Source: Bacillus sp. FSL K6-3431 (GTDB lineage Bacteria > Bacillota > Bacilli > Bacillales > Bacillaceae_C). From it: 64,000 nt of DNA. This document shows positions 36,459 through 45,686 of this stretch, piece after piece. Under the pieces are notes generated by a model, which was not told where the DNA came from, did no database searches, and worked only from the letters and a program-made list of their open reading frames with translations. A program made the translations under genes and the position numbers. Numbering within the stretch: position 1 is the first letter of the stretch; every line of letters starts with the position of its first letter. The stretch lies in assembly GCF_038002605.1 (NCBI RefSeq), contig NZ_JBBOCT010000001.1, positions 1,736,001 to 1,800,000 on the forward strand. The letters are read 5' to 3'.

Positions 36459-37694
36459 TTATACATTCGCTTGCTCATATATTCCTGCTTGTTTTAACTT
36501 TGAAACAGATTTTAGAGGATTTCCAGTTGGAAGTAATTGGCCAATAATCTTACCTGTAGGACCCTCACCCTCCTCAACAAACTCGTATAATGGATTAAGT
36601 TGTATTTCTCCCCCTTCCAAGCCAACTAATTCACTTATGGAGACAACTTTTCTCGAATTATCTCTCAATCGAGATAAGTGGATCATAATATCAATCGCCG
36701 AATTAATTTGTTGACGAATCACCTGAACAGGTAATGCTGCACCACTTAGGACCATCGTTTCTAAACGACTTAGCATATCTATCGTTGAATTGGCGTGTCC
36801 AGTTGAAAGCGAGCCATCATGGCCAGTATTCATTGCTTGTAGCATATCCAACGCCTCTCCCCCACGAACCTCTCCGACAATCACTCTATTAGGTCTCATA
36901 CGAAGCGATGTCCTGATCAGATCACGAATGGTAATTTGACCTTTTCCTTCTGTATTTGCATTACGAGTTTCCAAGCTTACTATATTCGGTACATTTTTGA
37001 TTTGGAGTTCCGCTGAATCTTCAATAGTAATAATCCGTTCTTGCATCGGAATAAAGTTTGACAGCACATTTAAAAAGGTTGTCTTACCTGAACCAGTTCC
37101 CCCGCCAATAAATATATTGTATTTTGCAGCGACTAAGTTTTGCAAAAACGATGCAGCTTCTCCTGTAATAGCCTTTTTTTCAATTAAGTCTTCAATCATT
37201 AACGGTTTTTCTGGGAATTTCCGAATCGTCATGACTGGTCCTTTTAATGCCAGTGGTGGTAACACAACGTTTACTCTCGAACCATCTTGTAATCTTGCAT
37301 CAACGATTGGCGACGATTCATTGACCACCCTATCCACTTTTGAAACGATCGATTGAATGATGTCTTCTAGTTTTTGCTCACTTTCAAACTCAATATCTAC
37401 TTGTGAAACTTCACCATCACGTTCTATAAAAATTTCCTTATGATTGTTTACCATAATCTCTGTAATCGACTTATCATCAATTAATGGTTGTAAAACATCG
37501 TAGCCGCGAAATGCATTAAAGGTTCTTTCAACAAGCCATTGGATTTGTTCGGAATTAATCCGATTTGTTTGTGCATATTCAAACACTGCAGTTTCCACAT
37601 ATTCAAGTAGCTCTCCATTTGGAATAGAGTGCATTAAATCCAATGTTTCTCTAAGCTTTTGAATAATATCCTTAACATCTTTTTCATCAATCAA
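36459..37694 (-). CDS. tadA: TadA/CpaF-family secretion ATPase
   Basis: 411 residues. Type II/IV secretion ATPase with an N-terminal domain, Walker A GGGTGSGKTTFLN (about 192), Asp box ITIEDSAELQ, Walker B VGEVRGGEALDMLQ and His box TGHDGSLSTGHAN. It powers assembly of the Flp pilus. The start TTG at 37694 overlaps the TadZ stop codon by 8 nt, so the pair is translationally coupled. Confidence 0.95.
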   Translation of the reverse strand: MIDEKDVKDIIQKLRETLDLMHSIPNGELLEYVETAVFEYAQTNRINSEQIQWLVERTFNAFRGYDVLQPLIDDKSITEIMVNNHKEIFIERDGEVSQVDIEFESEQKLEDIIQSIVSKVDRVVNESSPIVDARLQDGSRVNVVLPPLALKGPVMTIRKFPEKPLMIEDLIEKKAITGEAASFLQNLVAAKYNIFIGGGTGSGKTTFLNVLSNFIPMQERIITIEDSAELQIKNVPNIVSLETRNANTEGKGQITIRDLIRTSLRMRPNRVIVGEVRGGEALDMLQAMNTGHDGSLSTGHANSTIDMLSRLETMVLSGAALPVQVIRQQINSAIDIMIHLSRLRDNSRKVVSISELVGLEGGEIQLNPLYEFVEEGEGPTGKIIGQLLPTGNPLKSVSKLKQAGIYEQANV

Positions 37695-38820
37695 CTGTCA
37701 CACCTGCCTGATCCCTTACTATGATATCTTCAATGATTGAAAGTAACTCCTGCATGAATAAAGGATGATAAAGTACTTGCTGTGTATCAATTACTTGGAA
37801 CCACTCTACGATATTTGGTAAGTAACCGCGGATCGGTAAATTATATTTATGATAAGCCTCCGGAAACTGCCCAGTAAAATGATTCATAACAAAGGCAACC
37901 TTTTCAGCTAGATGATGTTCCGCCCCAAATACATCATCCATTCGCTCTAGCATCGCTGAAGTCTTATGAAAACTTTGTAGGTCATTATTTAGCAGCCAAA
38001 TGACTTGATTACTTTCCTCAATAGCAGCTTCTATACGCTCATGAATGGCACTATCAAGATCTATTAAAATATAATCGTAATTTTCCGTTTCAATCAATGC
38101 TTGTATAAGTCTCTTCGTCTCATCTTTTGTAATGGACATCATTTCATCGGGACAAGGTGGCAAATCAAAATAGTCCACCTTTGACGCATCATCAAACTTT
38201 TTCAATGCTTCTACCTTTGCCAATAATTGATCTGGCCTTGCTTTTAAATAATAAAGAATTTGCAAAGAAGGTAAATCCCCCTGCGGCTGGAAATATAGTG
38301 ATGTTGTATTTAGTAGTTCTAAATTTAAATAAAAAACCTTATTTCCCATTAAAGCCAACTGCCTACTCATATTGACGGATACGGTTGTTTTCCCAGAACC
38401 ACCAACAGGCGAATAAAATGAAAGCACCTTCGTTTTTATCCCTTTTCTAGCAATCCCCGAAAAGGTTGAATGATTTTCATAATAGGCTGAGAGAATGCTA
38501 GATAACATTTTATTTAAAGGCTGATACTTATAAACAGAATAGATATCATTCTCCATGTTTTCTTTCGTTTCTTGTAAAAATACGACCATACTTTTCTCGT
38601 CGTTTTGCATTTCTTCATTATATAAATCTGGTTGAACTAATAAAATGTCATAGGACTGTCCTGAAGCTATATAATGATTCATACTTGTGGAACTAGAAAA
38701 AAGCTTAACATCAAATTTTGATTGTAAATTAGATGACATGATGTATTCGCTAAAAGATTTTAAAAAAAGTGAATCCGCCTCTACAATAACAAGTTGTAGC
38801 TTTTTCAATAACACCACCAA
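37687..38820 (-). CDS. tadZ: TadZ/CpaE-like ATPase
   Basis: 377 residues. N-terminal receiver-like domain without a phospho-Asp pattern I can confirm, then a MinD/ParA-like ATPase with Walker A SPVGGSGKTTVSVNMS (about 137), and DYFDLPPCPDEM and YILIDLDSAIHERIE further on. TadZ proteins position the Tad machine at the pole in other bacteria. Start uncertain: TTG at 38820 or 38808, or GTG 38814, with weak ribosome sites. Confidence 0.88.
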   Translation of the reverse strand: MVVLLKKLQLVIVEADSLFLKSFSEYIMSSNLQSKFDVKLFSSSTSMNHYIASGQSYDILLVQPDLYNEEMQNDEKSMVVFLQETKENMENDIYSVYKYQPLNKMLSSILSAYYENHSTFSGIARKGIKTKVLSFYSPVGGSGKTTVSVNMSRQLALMGNKVFYLNLELLNTTSLYFQPQGDLPSLQILYYLKARPDQLLAKVEALKKFDDASKVDYFDLPPCPDEMMSITKDETKRLIQALIETENYDYILIDLDSAIHERIEAAIEESNQVIWLLNNDLQSFHKTSAMLERMDDVFGAEHHLAEKVAFVMNHFTGQFPEAYHKYNLPIRGYLPNIVEWFQVIDTQQVLYHPLFMQELLSIIEDIIVRDQAGVTVD

Positions 38821-38841
38821 CCTTCAAAAAAATATAATGCT

Positions 38842-39037
38842 AGATCAATTCCGCCTCGGAGGAATTGCGTCCAGATTTTATCGAGCTCGCTCGATAAACT
38901 TCCTCTAAAAATCTGTGACATCCGCCGGAGGCTTTCACTTCATTCAGCCGGAATTTGCACTCCCACTGAATTAGGTAAATCGCATTCATCTCGCCACTTA
39001 TAAAAGTGGGGGACTTCTGCTGAATGAAGTTAAAATA
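38842..39037. repeat. Palindrome-rich element upstream of tadZ
   Basis: About 195 bp of unusual composition between A/T-rich flanks. It contains nested inverted repeats: TTTATCGAG/CTCGATAAA, CCACTT/AAGTGG around TATAA, and, as an outer pair, CTTCATTCAGC (38938) with GCTGAATGAAG (39022). GC-rich CCGCCGGAGG pieces recur. This looks like a small mobile REP-type element rather than a regulatory leader. Only one copy is in the window. Confidence 0.5.
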
Positions 39038-39223
39038 TATAATAAATACCTAAAATAAACTAAATCCTCGCAGTCACAGATATTTCATTAGTTGACGATA
39101 CACTATATATCGATCAAGATGTACAAATGTGTTCATATTTCCGACAAAATAAGCCATTTGAACCATCATCTTATTACTAATATAAGTCAACATACCTATC
39201 AATCATCTATAGTTCCTAGGAGA

Positions 39224-39439
39224 TTAGAGCTTAGTGATAATTAAATAAAGTATTAAAATAAAGAGTGAAATAAAAAAAATAACATATGGAAAAACACCGA
39301 CACATCTTTCTTTTATACTGACTTCATTCAAATTTTTGTATACGACAATTTGATCTTTTATGCTATGTTCCTGTACATGTTCCTTTATTGTTTTTGTTTC
39401 CAATAATACTGTTTCATCTTGTTCGCCTATGTTTCTCAC
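39224..39439 (-). CDS. Tail-anchored small protein with TVLL motif, start uncertain
   Basis: Up to 71 residues: a soluble acidic head and one C-terminal membrane helix (VIFFISLFILILYLII), a tail-anchored layout. The head has EQDETVLLETK. The same DxTVLL pattern occurs just before the FHA domain of the membrane protein at 26965. The annotated start is GTG 39439 abutting AAGGA, which is too tight; an ATA codon three positions later would have ideal spacing but is a rare start. No family recognised. It lies upstream of tadZ on the same strand. Confidence 0.5.
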   Translation of the reverse strand: MRNIGEQDETVLLETKTIKEHVQEHSIKDQIVVYKNLNEVSIKERCVGVFPYVIFFISLFILILYLIITKL

Positions 39440-39664
39440 TCCTTAACTAATATAGTGTAGCCGCTTCGCTTGAAGCCACTGACAAACTAGTCTGTACGAT
39501 ACTTGTTTTCGCTAAATAGTATAATACCAAAACTTTAATAGCCTGCATTCAGCTAAAATACCTATGACTGTTGGCAGTGGAAATAAAATACAGTAATAGT
39601 AAAATAGATTGATGTATATCTTAAATTTGATATTATTCCAGAAAAGAAAAAGAGAGGTTTTTTA

Positions 39665-41095
39665 ATGAATTGTACAAAATGTAAGACTTCATTAAACCCA
39701 AATGCAGTATTCTGTCAAAACTGCGGGGTAGCTGTTGAAGCACCACCTGCTAAAAAAAGGGCTAAACCCCCCTTTCTAAAAAAGTTAGTCATTATCTTAT
39801 CTGCTTGTGTCACAGTTATTTTGCTAGGAATCGTTTTATATCAGATTGGCTTAAATGCCTACTCACCTGAAAAAACAGTAGCGACATTTAGAGAGGCAAT
39901 AAATAAAAATGATGTAGATACAATTACATCTCTTTTAAAGTCAAATTCAAGCACATGGGATTTCAAGGAAGATGATGCAGACTTATTGCTTACATATTTT
40001 AAAGATCATCCAAATGATAAAGACAAGTTATTTAACAATCTAAATCATCAAGCGGAACAATATAAAGAAAACAGTAAATATATTGAGCTTGGAGAAAAGC
40101 ATTTTGCTAATATTTCTTTACAGCGGGCAGGTAAAAAGTGGTTATTTTTTCATAACTATTCTTTATTAATTACTCCTGCAAACATTAGTGTAGCCGTTGA
40201 CCAAGACGATGCCAAAATTTTCATAGGTGAAATGGAAGTAGAGGCTAATACCATAAAAAATGATTATCACTCGTATGGACCATTTTCAATTGGATCCTAT
40301 GAAATAAAAGCTGAGCTCCTTGGTAAATACATCGATGCGGAAGAAACAAAAGAAGTAGATTTATTTAACCTAGAAGATAGCGAGGTAGAAGAAAATCTAT
40401 CCATTAATGCTAGCAAAGTGGAGGCATTCACTACATATAATGATACTACCCTATACATGAACGGAAATAAAACAGACGCTAAAATTGGAACTAAACCAGA
40501 AGAGCTAGGCATGGTCCCAATAGATGGTAGTATCACTTTTACATTAGAGAAGGAATTCCCTTGGGGTGTTGCTACTTCCGATGACTTTTTAGTAGAACAA
40601 CGAAATATAGATATGAGTAACTTTGTTGTTCTATCACCTGAAGAACGTGAAGAGATAATGATCATGCTAAACAAAAATTGGGAACAACATATAGAAGCCT
40701 TACAAACGTCAGATACGTCTAATTTGACGCTTGTCCCTAAGGTGTATAAAGATGCTGTTAAGAAGCAAACAAAAAACCTGCATGGAAAAAACAAAGAGTA
40801 TATCGCTACCTTTATAAAGGCTCGTTATGATATCGACACTTTAAAAACTCCTATATATAATGAAGAACTAAATCGTTATGAGTTAAAAGTAGAAGCAGAG
40901 TACACACTTAACGAACCTCAACTTCATGCGTACGCTTTATTAAGACAAGGTGACGATGCAACCACTACATACTATATGACCCTTTATTATGACGAAGGTG
41001 ATAGCGAATGGAAAATAGAAAATTATACTACCGGAAGCTTTTTCTTATCATCCTTACATGAAATAAAATCATATGATATTGTATCCAAAGACTAA
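39665..41095 (+). CDS. TcaA/YvbJ-like zinc-ribbon membrane protein
   Basis: 476 residues. A four-Cys zinc ribbon (MNCTKCKTSLNPNAVFCQNC) is cytosolic, followed by one helix (about 37-60, VIILSACVTVILLGIVLYQI). The large outer part has two similar repeats, each starting with an alpha-helical block and a beta domain (VAVDQDDAKIFIGEME; LYMNGNKTDAKIG). Teicoplanin-resistance protein TcaA and B. subtilis YvbJ share this layout. Affects cell-envelope responses in staphylococci; here unknown. It is divergent from the pilus cluster. Confidence 0.87.
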   Translation: MNCTKCKTSLNPNAVFCQNCGVAVEAPPAKKRAKPPFLKKLVIILSACVTVILLGIVLYQIGLNAYSPEKTVATFREAINKNDVDTITSLLKSNSSTWDFKEDDADLLLTYFKDHPNDKDKLFNNLNHQAEQYKENSKYIELGEKHFANISLQRAGKKWLFFHNYSLLITPANISVAVDQDDAKIFIGEMEVEANTIKNDYHSYGPFSIGSYEIKAELLGKYIDAEETKEVDLFNLEDSEVEENLSINASKVEAFTTYNDTTLYMNGNKTDAKIGTKPEELGMVPIDGSITFTLEKEFPWGVATSDDFLVEQRNIDMSNFVVLSPEEREEIMIMLNKNWEQHIEALQTSDTSNLTLVPKVYKDAVKKQTKNLHGKNKEYIATFIKARYDIDTLKTPIYNEELNRYELKVEAEYTLNEPQLHAYALLRQGDDATTTYYMTLYYDEGDSEWKIENYTTGSFFLSSLHEIKSYDIVSKD

Positions 41096-41478
41096 GCAAA
41101 TGATCTTTGCTGTAGGATTTATATAACATTAAAATTACATTTAAAGAGATAGCAATCTATAAAAATGTTTATTTTCCCCTCTAAACCAGACGTTCATAAG
41201 TCGCTCGAAATAAGAAAAACCATTGAAACTTAAAGAGCACTGAAAAAGTACAAAGAGAAAAAGAAGCTAATCACCTACTTTTATAGATGATTAGCCTTTT
41301 TTGTTTACTATAAGTTGATAAAATACAGATTAATTTCGCAATTAAATCCCTTTACATATTTCCCCCAATTTTATTCAATCCACCTAATGCGAAGATTGAT
41401 AAGGTATTCGCACCTTTACTCGAACTAATACCCTTCTACTTGAAAAAGATAGTATTAGTTTGCCTCCTTGAATTTTCT
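41096..41478. other. Gene-free spacer with one terminator
   Basis: No ORF. The terminator of the TcaA-like gene at 41266-41303 is the only clear signal; the rest is A/T-rich. Confidence 0.6.
41266..41303 (+). terminator. Terminator downstream of the TcaA-like gene
   Basis: Stem GCTAATCA / TGATTAGC, with a 14-nt loop and a T6 tail (CTTTTTTG), on the plus strand. Confidence 0.85.
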
Positions 41479-41715
41479 TCATTCTTTGCCTTTCGCCAAC
41501 GGAATATCATCATATGAGACCCAATCACTATAGTTTCCGGCATATAATAGCTTTACATCACGAAAGTTTGCCATTTTTAAATGAAGCTTGTTCTTATCCT
41601 TCTGTCCAAAATTTATTGATTTTACTAGGAATATGTCCGGCTACCTATATCGATTGGTTCCACTTCCCCTGAATAGCGTGCTTCCTCTCTTCAATCGATT
41701 AATATTGCTGATTTA
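41479..41715 (-). pseudogene. Remnant of a rhodanese/mercaptopyruvate sulfurtransferase
   Basis: Minus-strand fragments of the second rhodanese domain in several frames: LID-stop-REEARYSGEVEPID, then, after a shift, AGHIPSKINKFWTEG, then FRDVKLLYAGNYSDWVSYDD ending KGKE at 41479. The expected segment with the catalytic Cys between FWTEG and the final block is missing. Multiple lesions make this a true pseudogene, not a sequencing artefact. Confidence 0.85.
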
Positions 41716-41737
41716 TTCTCAGATTCCATGTCCCTTC

Positions 41738-42589
41738 CTATCTTTCTAGTCCTGCTACTCCGAATCCGCCTGGTCCAGCGTGAGTGGAAATCATAGCGCC
41801 GGCTTGTATCCATTTGATATTGTTAAAGCCATATTCTTTAGCGATATCAATCATTCTATCCTTGATAACATCATCAAGGCCAATCGAGTACAATAAGTAT
41901 AGTTGTTCTTTATCAATATCGTATTGATGTAAATACTCATGCAAAAGTTTTTCTGTAACGGCGCTCATTATCCCGCGGTATTTTTTGGTGGAAACGAGTT
42001 TTCCATCTATTAATTCAATGCATGGCTTTATTTTTAACAAAGCTCCACCTAGATAAGCTAGATTACTGACTCGTCCACCCGCCTTTAAAAATTCTAAACT
42101 GCCGGGAACAAAAACTAGTCTGGATTTCGGAACGATGGATTCAATTTTTTCTACTAAGCGTTCAGGTTCAATTGTAGGTTCTTTCTCTAATAAGTGAACC
42201 GCATACATCACGATAGCTGCTAATCCTCCTGTAACGTTCAAAGCATCAATCAGGAATATATCATCCAACTCTTCCGTTGCAATAATGGCATTTTGAAAGG
42301 ATGAAGATGCTTTTGACGTATAACCAATATGTATTATGACACAATCCGGATAATCCGCTTTTATCTTCTTAAAAAAATGTTCATATTCATAAGCATTGGT
42401 CGCCGTTGTAGAGGGGACTTTTTTCGTCTGCTTATGATACTCATAAATATCCTCTACTGGCAACGAACCATCTAAATAATCTTTTCCACCCATGATAACG
42501 TGCATCGGGACCACTTGAACAGCATGTTTGTCAGCTACATCTTTTGGTAAATCCGCTCCACTCTCTGTTGTTAAAATAATTCTTCTCAT
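41738..42589 (-). CDS. DegV-family fatty-acid-binding protein
   Basis: 283 residues, full length for DegV. The opening ILTTESGADLPKDVADKHAV and the Ser/Thr-rich lipid headgroup loop VPSTTATNAYEYEHFFK are family-typical; GYTSKASSSFQNA and the end of domain 2, HAGPGGFGVAGL, follow. DegV (FakB) proteins present fatty acids for phosphorylation by FakA. No FakA is nearby. Confidence 0.92.
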   Translation of the reverse strand: MRRIILTTESGADLPKDVADKHAVQVVPMHVIMGGKDYLDGSLPVEDIYEYHKQTKKVPSTTATNAYEYEHFFKKIKADYPDCVIIHIGYTSKASSSFQNAIIATEELDDIFLIDALNVTGGLAAIVMYAVHLLEKEPTIEPERLVEKIESIVPKSRLVFVPGSLEFLKAGGRVSNLAYLGGALLKIKPCIELIDGKLVSTKKYRGIMSAVTEKLLHEYLHQYDIDKEQLYLLYSIGLDDVIKDRMIDIAKEYGFNNIKWIQAGAMISTHAGPGGFGVAGLER

Positions 42590-43347
42590 TATATGTCCCC
42601 TTTATATCCCTATTATTCTAACTAAACATTTTCTTATTTGTCGTATCTATCCCTCTTGCTCCACCCTATATATTACCACTACATATGAAACTGTTTCTTT
42701 TGCAATTCCAGCTGTCTGAGACAATTCATCAGCATTTGCATTTTTAGCTCCAACCACAACCGGAATAAAGTTTTTGAGGCGAGCAGGTATCCGGAAACGA
42801 AGCATAATGCCAAATCTTTGATGAATGATTTGCTACAGTTCTAATATTGTTCGCGTATACTTTTCTCTTGAAAACGACAAATTAATGTGATTTTTGTTCT
42901 GGCTCATTTTGTTTTTAGCAAAAACATGTACATATTGACATTGTAAAGTGTTTGCTAGGCGTTGTGCAAACTCTGGTACAAGTTGGTAACAAGCAATACT
43001 AAATTAGCAACAAGCAAAAAAACACCTACAAACGTTGATATTTCAACATTCGTGAGTGTTTAATTAGTCTCTTAACCTGAATATGCCTAGATATTCCTGA
43101 TTCATAAAATACATTGATTCTATTTTGCATTCTCATCTGGTTGCTTTGCCAAAATACGCCATACCGGATATGGAATGGCAGGGATATTTTATTGATACAG
43201 AAGGAAATATATTCAGCATTCATCTTATTAGGAATATCCGCTTCAATAGCATCCTTATAAAGCTCTTCACAGGTTTTTATAAATTCAATAAAAGTACTTA
43301 TTATCCTTTAGCCACTTTTTGAATTAACTTCTGTATCTTTAACTTTT
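42590..43347. other. Gene-poor stretch between degV and the MscS channel
   Basis: On the minus strand several short frames (AQRLANTLQCQYVHVFAKNK; RIPARLKNFIPVVVGAKNA, then NADELSQTAGIAKETVSYVV) have protein-like composition but are separated by frameshifts, so a decayed gene is possible. A 65-codon minus-strand ORF at 43026-43223 has no ribosome site. A weak hairpin at 43017-43062 (GTGTTTTTT tail on the minus strand) could be a terminator. I name no family. Confidence 0.45.
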
Positions 43348-44613
43348 TCAATCCTTTTCCCTCACCATTACTTTTCTTTTTGATTCATCCACCATGGTTT
43401 TTAAGTCATTTCCTGATGGATTCTGGAACAAGTGAAGTCCAAACTCTCGTGCTACTGCTAATAGATGGTCAAAGATATCACCTTGAACTGATTCGTACAC
43501 TGCCCATCTTACGTCATTTGAAAATGCATATATTTCTATTGGTACTCCATGTTCGCTAGGCGCTAATTGTCTAACCATTAAGGTCATTTCCTGATTGATT
43601 CCAGGATGCTTTTGCAGGTAATTGCTAATATACGCCCTAAATACACCGATATTCGTAAGAACTCTTCCATTCACTGGATTGCTTCGATTAATTTCATTCT
43701 TCTCATTATAATCCGCAATTTCATGTTCTCTTTTGATGATATAGTCCGAAAGATACTGGATATTTTTAAATTTCTCAATCATCTCCTCGGTACAAAATAA
43801 AACACTATTTGTATCGATAAATATTGAACGCTTAATCCGTCTTCCTCCAGACGATTGCATTCCCCTCCAATTTATAAAAGAGTCAGATATCAGGGCATAG
43901 CTTGGAACAAACGTAATCGTTTTATCAAAATTCTGTACCTTTACTGTATTTAAAGAGATATCAATAATATCACCATCTGCCCCATATTTAGGCATTTCAA
44001 TCCAGTCACCAACGCGAACCATATCATTAGCTGTCAGCTGTACCCCTGCAACAAGTCCTAATATCGAGTCTTTAAAAACTAACATGAAAATAGCTGAGAG
44101 GGCACCGATCCCACTAAGAAGAATAAGTGGACTTTTCCCCATCATGTTCGCAATAACTGCGATAATTCCAAGAGTGATTACAACAATATTAATGACCTGA
44201 ATATATCCTTTAATCGGCCTAGCCTTAGAAATTTCATAGGTTTGATAAATATCGTTAATTGCGTTTAATAGACTATTAATAATCATTAATCCTACAATAA
44301 TTGAATAAGTTATTGCACCTTCTTCTATAAGATCTCTGTAGGTTGGAAAAGTGCGAGCGTAGTAATAAATGATTATTGCAGGAACCATATGAGATAATTT
44401 GCGAAAAACCTTTCGTTCCAAAAGAATATTACCCCATTGGATTTTATTTTTTGCCACGATATGTGTAATGACCCTGATTACGACCTTTTTCGTGATAAGA
44501 TTCGCTACGAAACAGAGCAGCGCGATAAAAAGAATCATAATAACAGTAGAAAGATACCTAACTAAGGTAGGATTTATTTCAAATTCTAAAAGCTGGTTAC
44601 TAATAAAATCCAT
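43348..44613 (-). CDS. MscS-family mechanosensitive ion channel
   Basis: About 421 residues from ATG 44613, ten nt after GGAG. Four hydrophobic segments in the N-terminal half, the pore helix and beta domain around LLSGIGALSAIFMLVFKDSI and LGLVAGVQLTANDMVRVGDW, then IDISLNTVKVQNFDKTITFVP, and a C-terminal cytosolic part. It resembles the larger YbdG/MscM-like branch rather than plain MscS. Provides osmotic protection in relatives. Confidence 0.9.
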   Translation of the reverse strand: MDFISNQLLEFEINPTLVRYLSTVIMILFIALLCFVANLITKKVVIRVITHIVAKNKIQWGNILLERKVFRKLSHMVPAIIIYYYARTFPTYRDLIEEGAITYSIIVGLMIINSLLNAINDIYQTYEISKARPIKGYIQVINIVVITLGIIAVIANMMGKSPLILLSGIGALSAIFMLVFKDSILGLVAGVQLTANDMVRVGDWIEMPKYGADGDIIDISLNTVKVQNFDKTITFVPSYALISDSFINWRGMQSSGGRRIKRSIFIDTNSVLFCTEEMIEKFKNIQYLSDYIIKREHEIADYNEKNEINRSNPVNGRVLTNIGVFRAYISNYLQKHPGINQEMTLMVRQLAPSEHGVPIEIYAFSNDVRWAVYESVQGDIFDHLLAVAREFGLHLFQNPSGNDLKTMVDESKRKVMVREKD

Positions 44614-44688
44614 ATATATTTTTCTCCTCATATGTATTATTTCTCGACATTGCCATTTGGATAGCCAATTGACTAACTTTCTTCCGTG

Positions 44689-44805
44689 CTAATAATAACC
44701 CATTTTTGCCCGTTTCCATAGAAAATAGAGAATCATACTTAATAGAATAAACAGGAGCACTGAAGTAATGGTTAGAAAAACCGTATTTATACCACTTTGA
44801 TTCAT
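44689..44805 (-). CDS. Candidate 38-residue single-pass membrane peptide
   Basis: ATG 44805 opens 38 codons with one strong hydrophobic helix (VFLTITSVLLFILLSMILYFLW) and a short basic tail. The ribosome site is weak (AAAGGA is 12 nt away). It lies 75 nt upstream of the MscS gene on the same strand. No family recognised; the main support is that clean helix. Confidence 0.35.
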   Translation of the reverse strand: MNQSGINTVFLTITSVLLFILLSMILYFLWKRAKMGYY

Positions 44806-45686
44806 CTCAAGACAATTTTCCTTTACTTACTAAGCAAGTATACAAGAATATTAAAGAAATATTAATTGAAAAAGTAAACAAATTTTAAATTCCTTTTTTT
44901 CGCAATTTCTTCAGGGGTATAATACTTCATGAATTTCCCCTCCGTATGTAAATTAATGCCTATTCCCATCATCAGAATCGCCACTCATATCAACACAATA
45001 GAGTGCATGAAAAAATTCATGCGCTTCTCAAAGATCCGTACGTGAGTCTTTCTAACAATTTTATTCTTTAGTATTCGAGATGATTATTAGCTTTCATTCT
45101 TTATTCATATCATATAACTGAAAGATAAAAATAGAATTCTAATCTTTGCCATTCCAATACACTTAATTAGTTTAAAATCAACATTATATAAAAGTTTCAG
45201 AATTACCTATTCTTTATCGGATTTACGCTGTCCTGAATTGGATTGGTGTAACCCCTAAGGAAGTCAATTCAAAAATGAATTCTACTTCCTTAGGGGTTAC
45301 TTAAGACAAATCACTTATCCTATTCTTATTTTGATTTTTACTACCGTATTATAAAAAAATATTCTCTCACCTTGGACAGAATATTTATAATCTTGGGCTG
45401 GTTTTTGTTCTTGTTTCGCTCTGTTTCTTTATTTTATTTGAAGTGGACCAAAACCGTTCTTATAACAAGTATTTAATATATTATATCACAAGGTTAACCC
45501 ATATTCCTTCACCGTTTCTACTTCGCTAATAAACTCACCGGATTCATCTCATAAATAAAAAGAGCTACTGAAGGTCTACAATGTCGTCTCGTAAATCCAC
45601 GTCTTGGGCCACTCTTACTTTAAGCGTCTCAGCAGTTACCTTTACCCGTTGCAAGTGTCGAAGTGATTCGGTAATAATGATGAGTC
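44806..45686. other. Gene-free left part of a decayed island
   Basis: About 880 A/T-rich bp without an intact ORF. It contains a perfect long hairpin at 45248-45300. Short minus-strand frames around 45560-45690 (RLIIITESLRHLQRVKVTAE) look coding but end in stops. Probably part of the mobile-element remnant that follows. Confidence 0.5.
45248..45300. repeat. Perfect 53-nt hairpin
   Basis: Outer arms GTAACCCCTAAGGAAGT and ACTTCCTTAGGGGTTAC pair perfectly over 17 bp; inner AATTCA/TGAATT pair again. No T tail on either side, so it does not look like an ordinary terminator. Confidence 0.75.

Noticed and set aside
43026..43223. 65-codon minus-strand ORF upstream of a weak hairpin
   Set aside because: The open frame extends upstream without a start codon or ribosome site; family unrecognised, so kept only as part of the gene-poor stretch.
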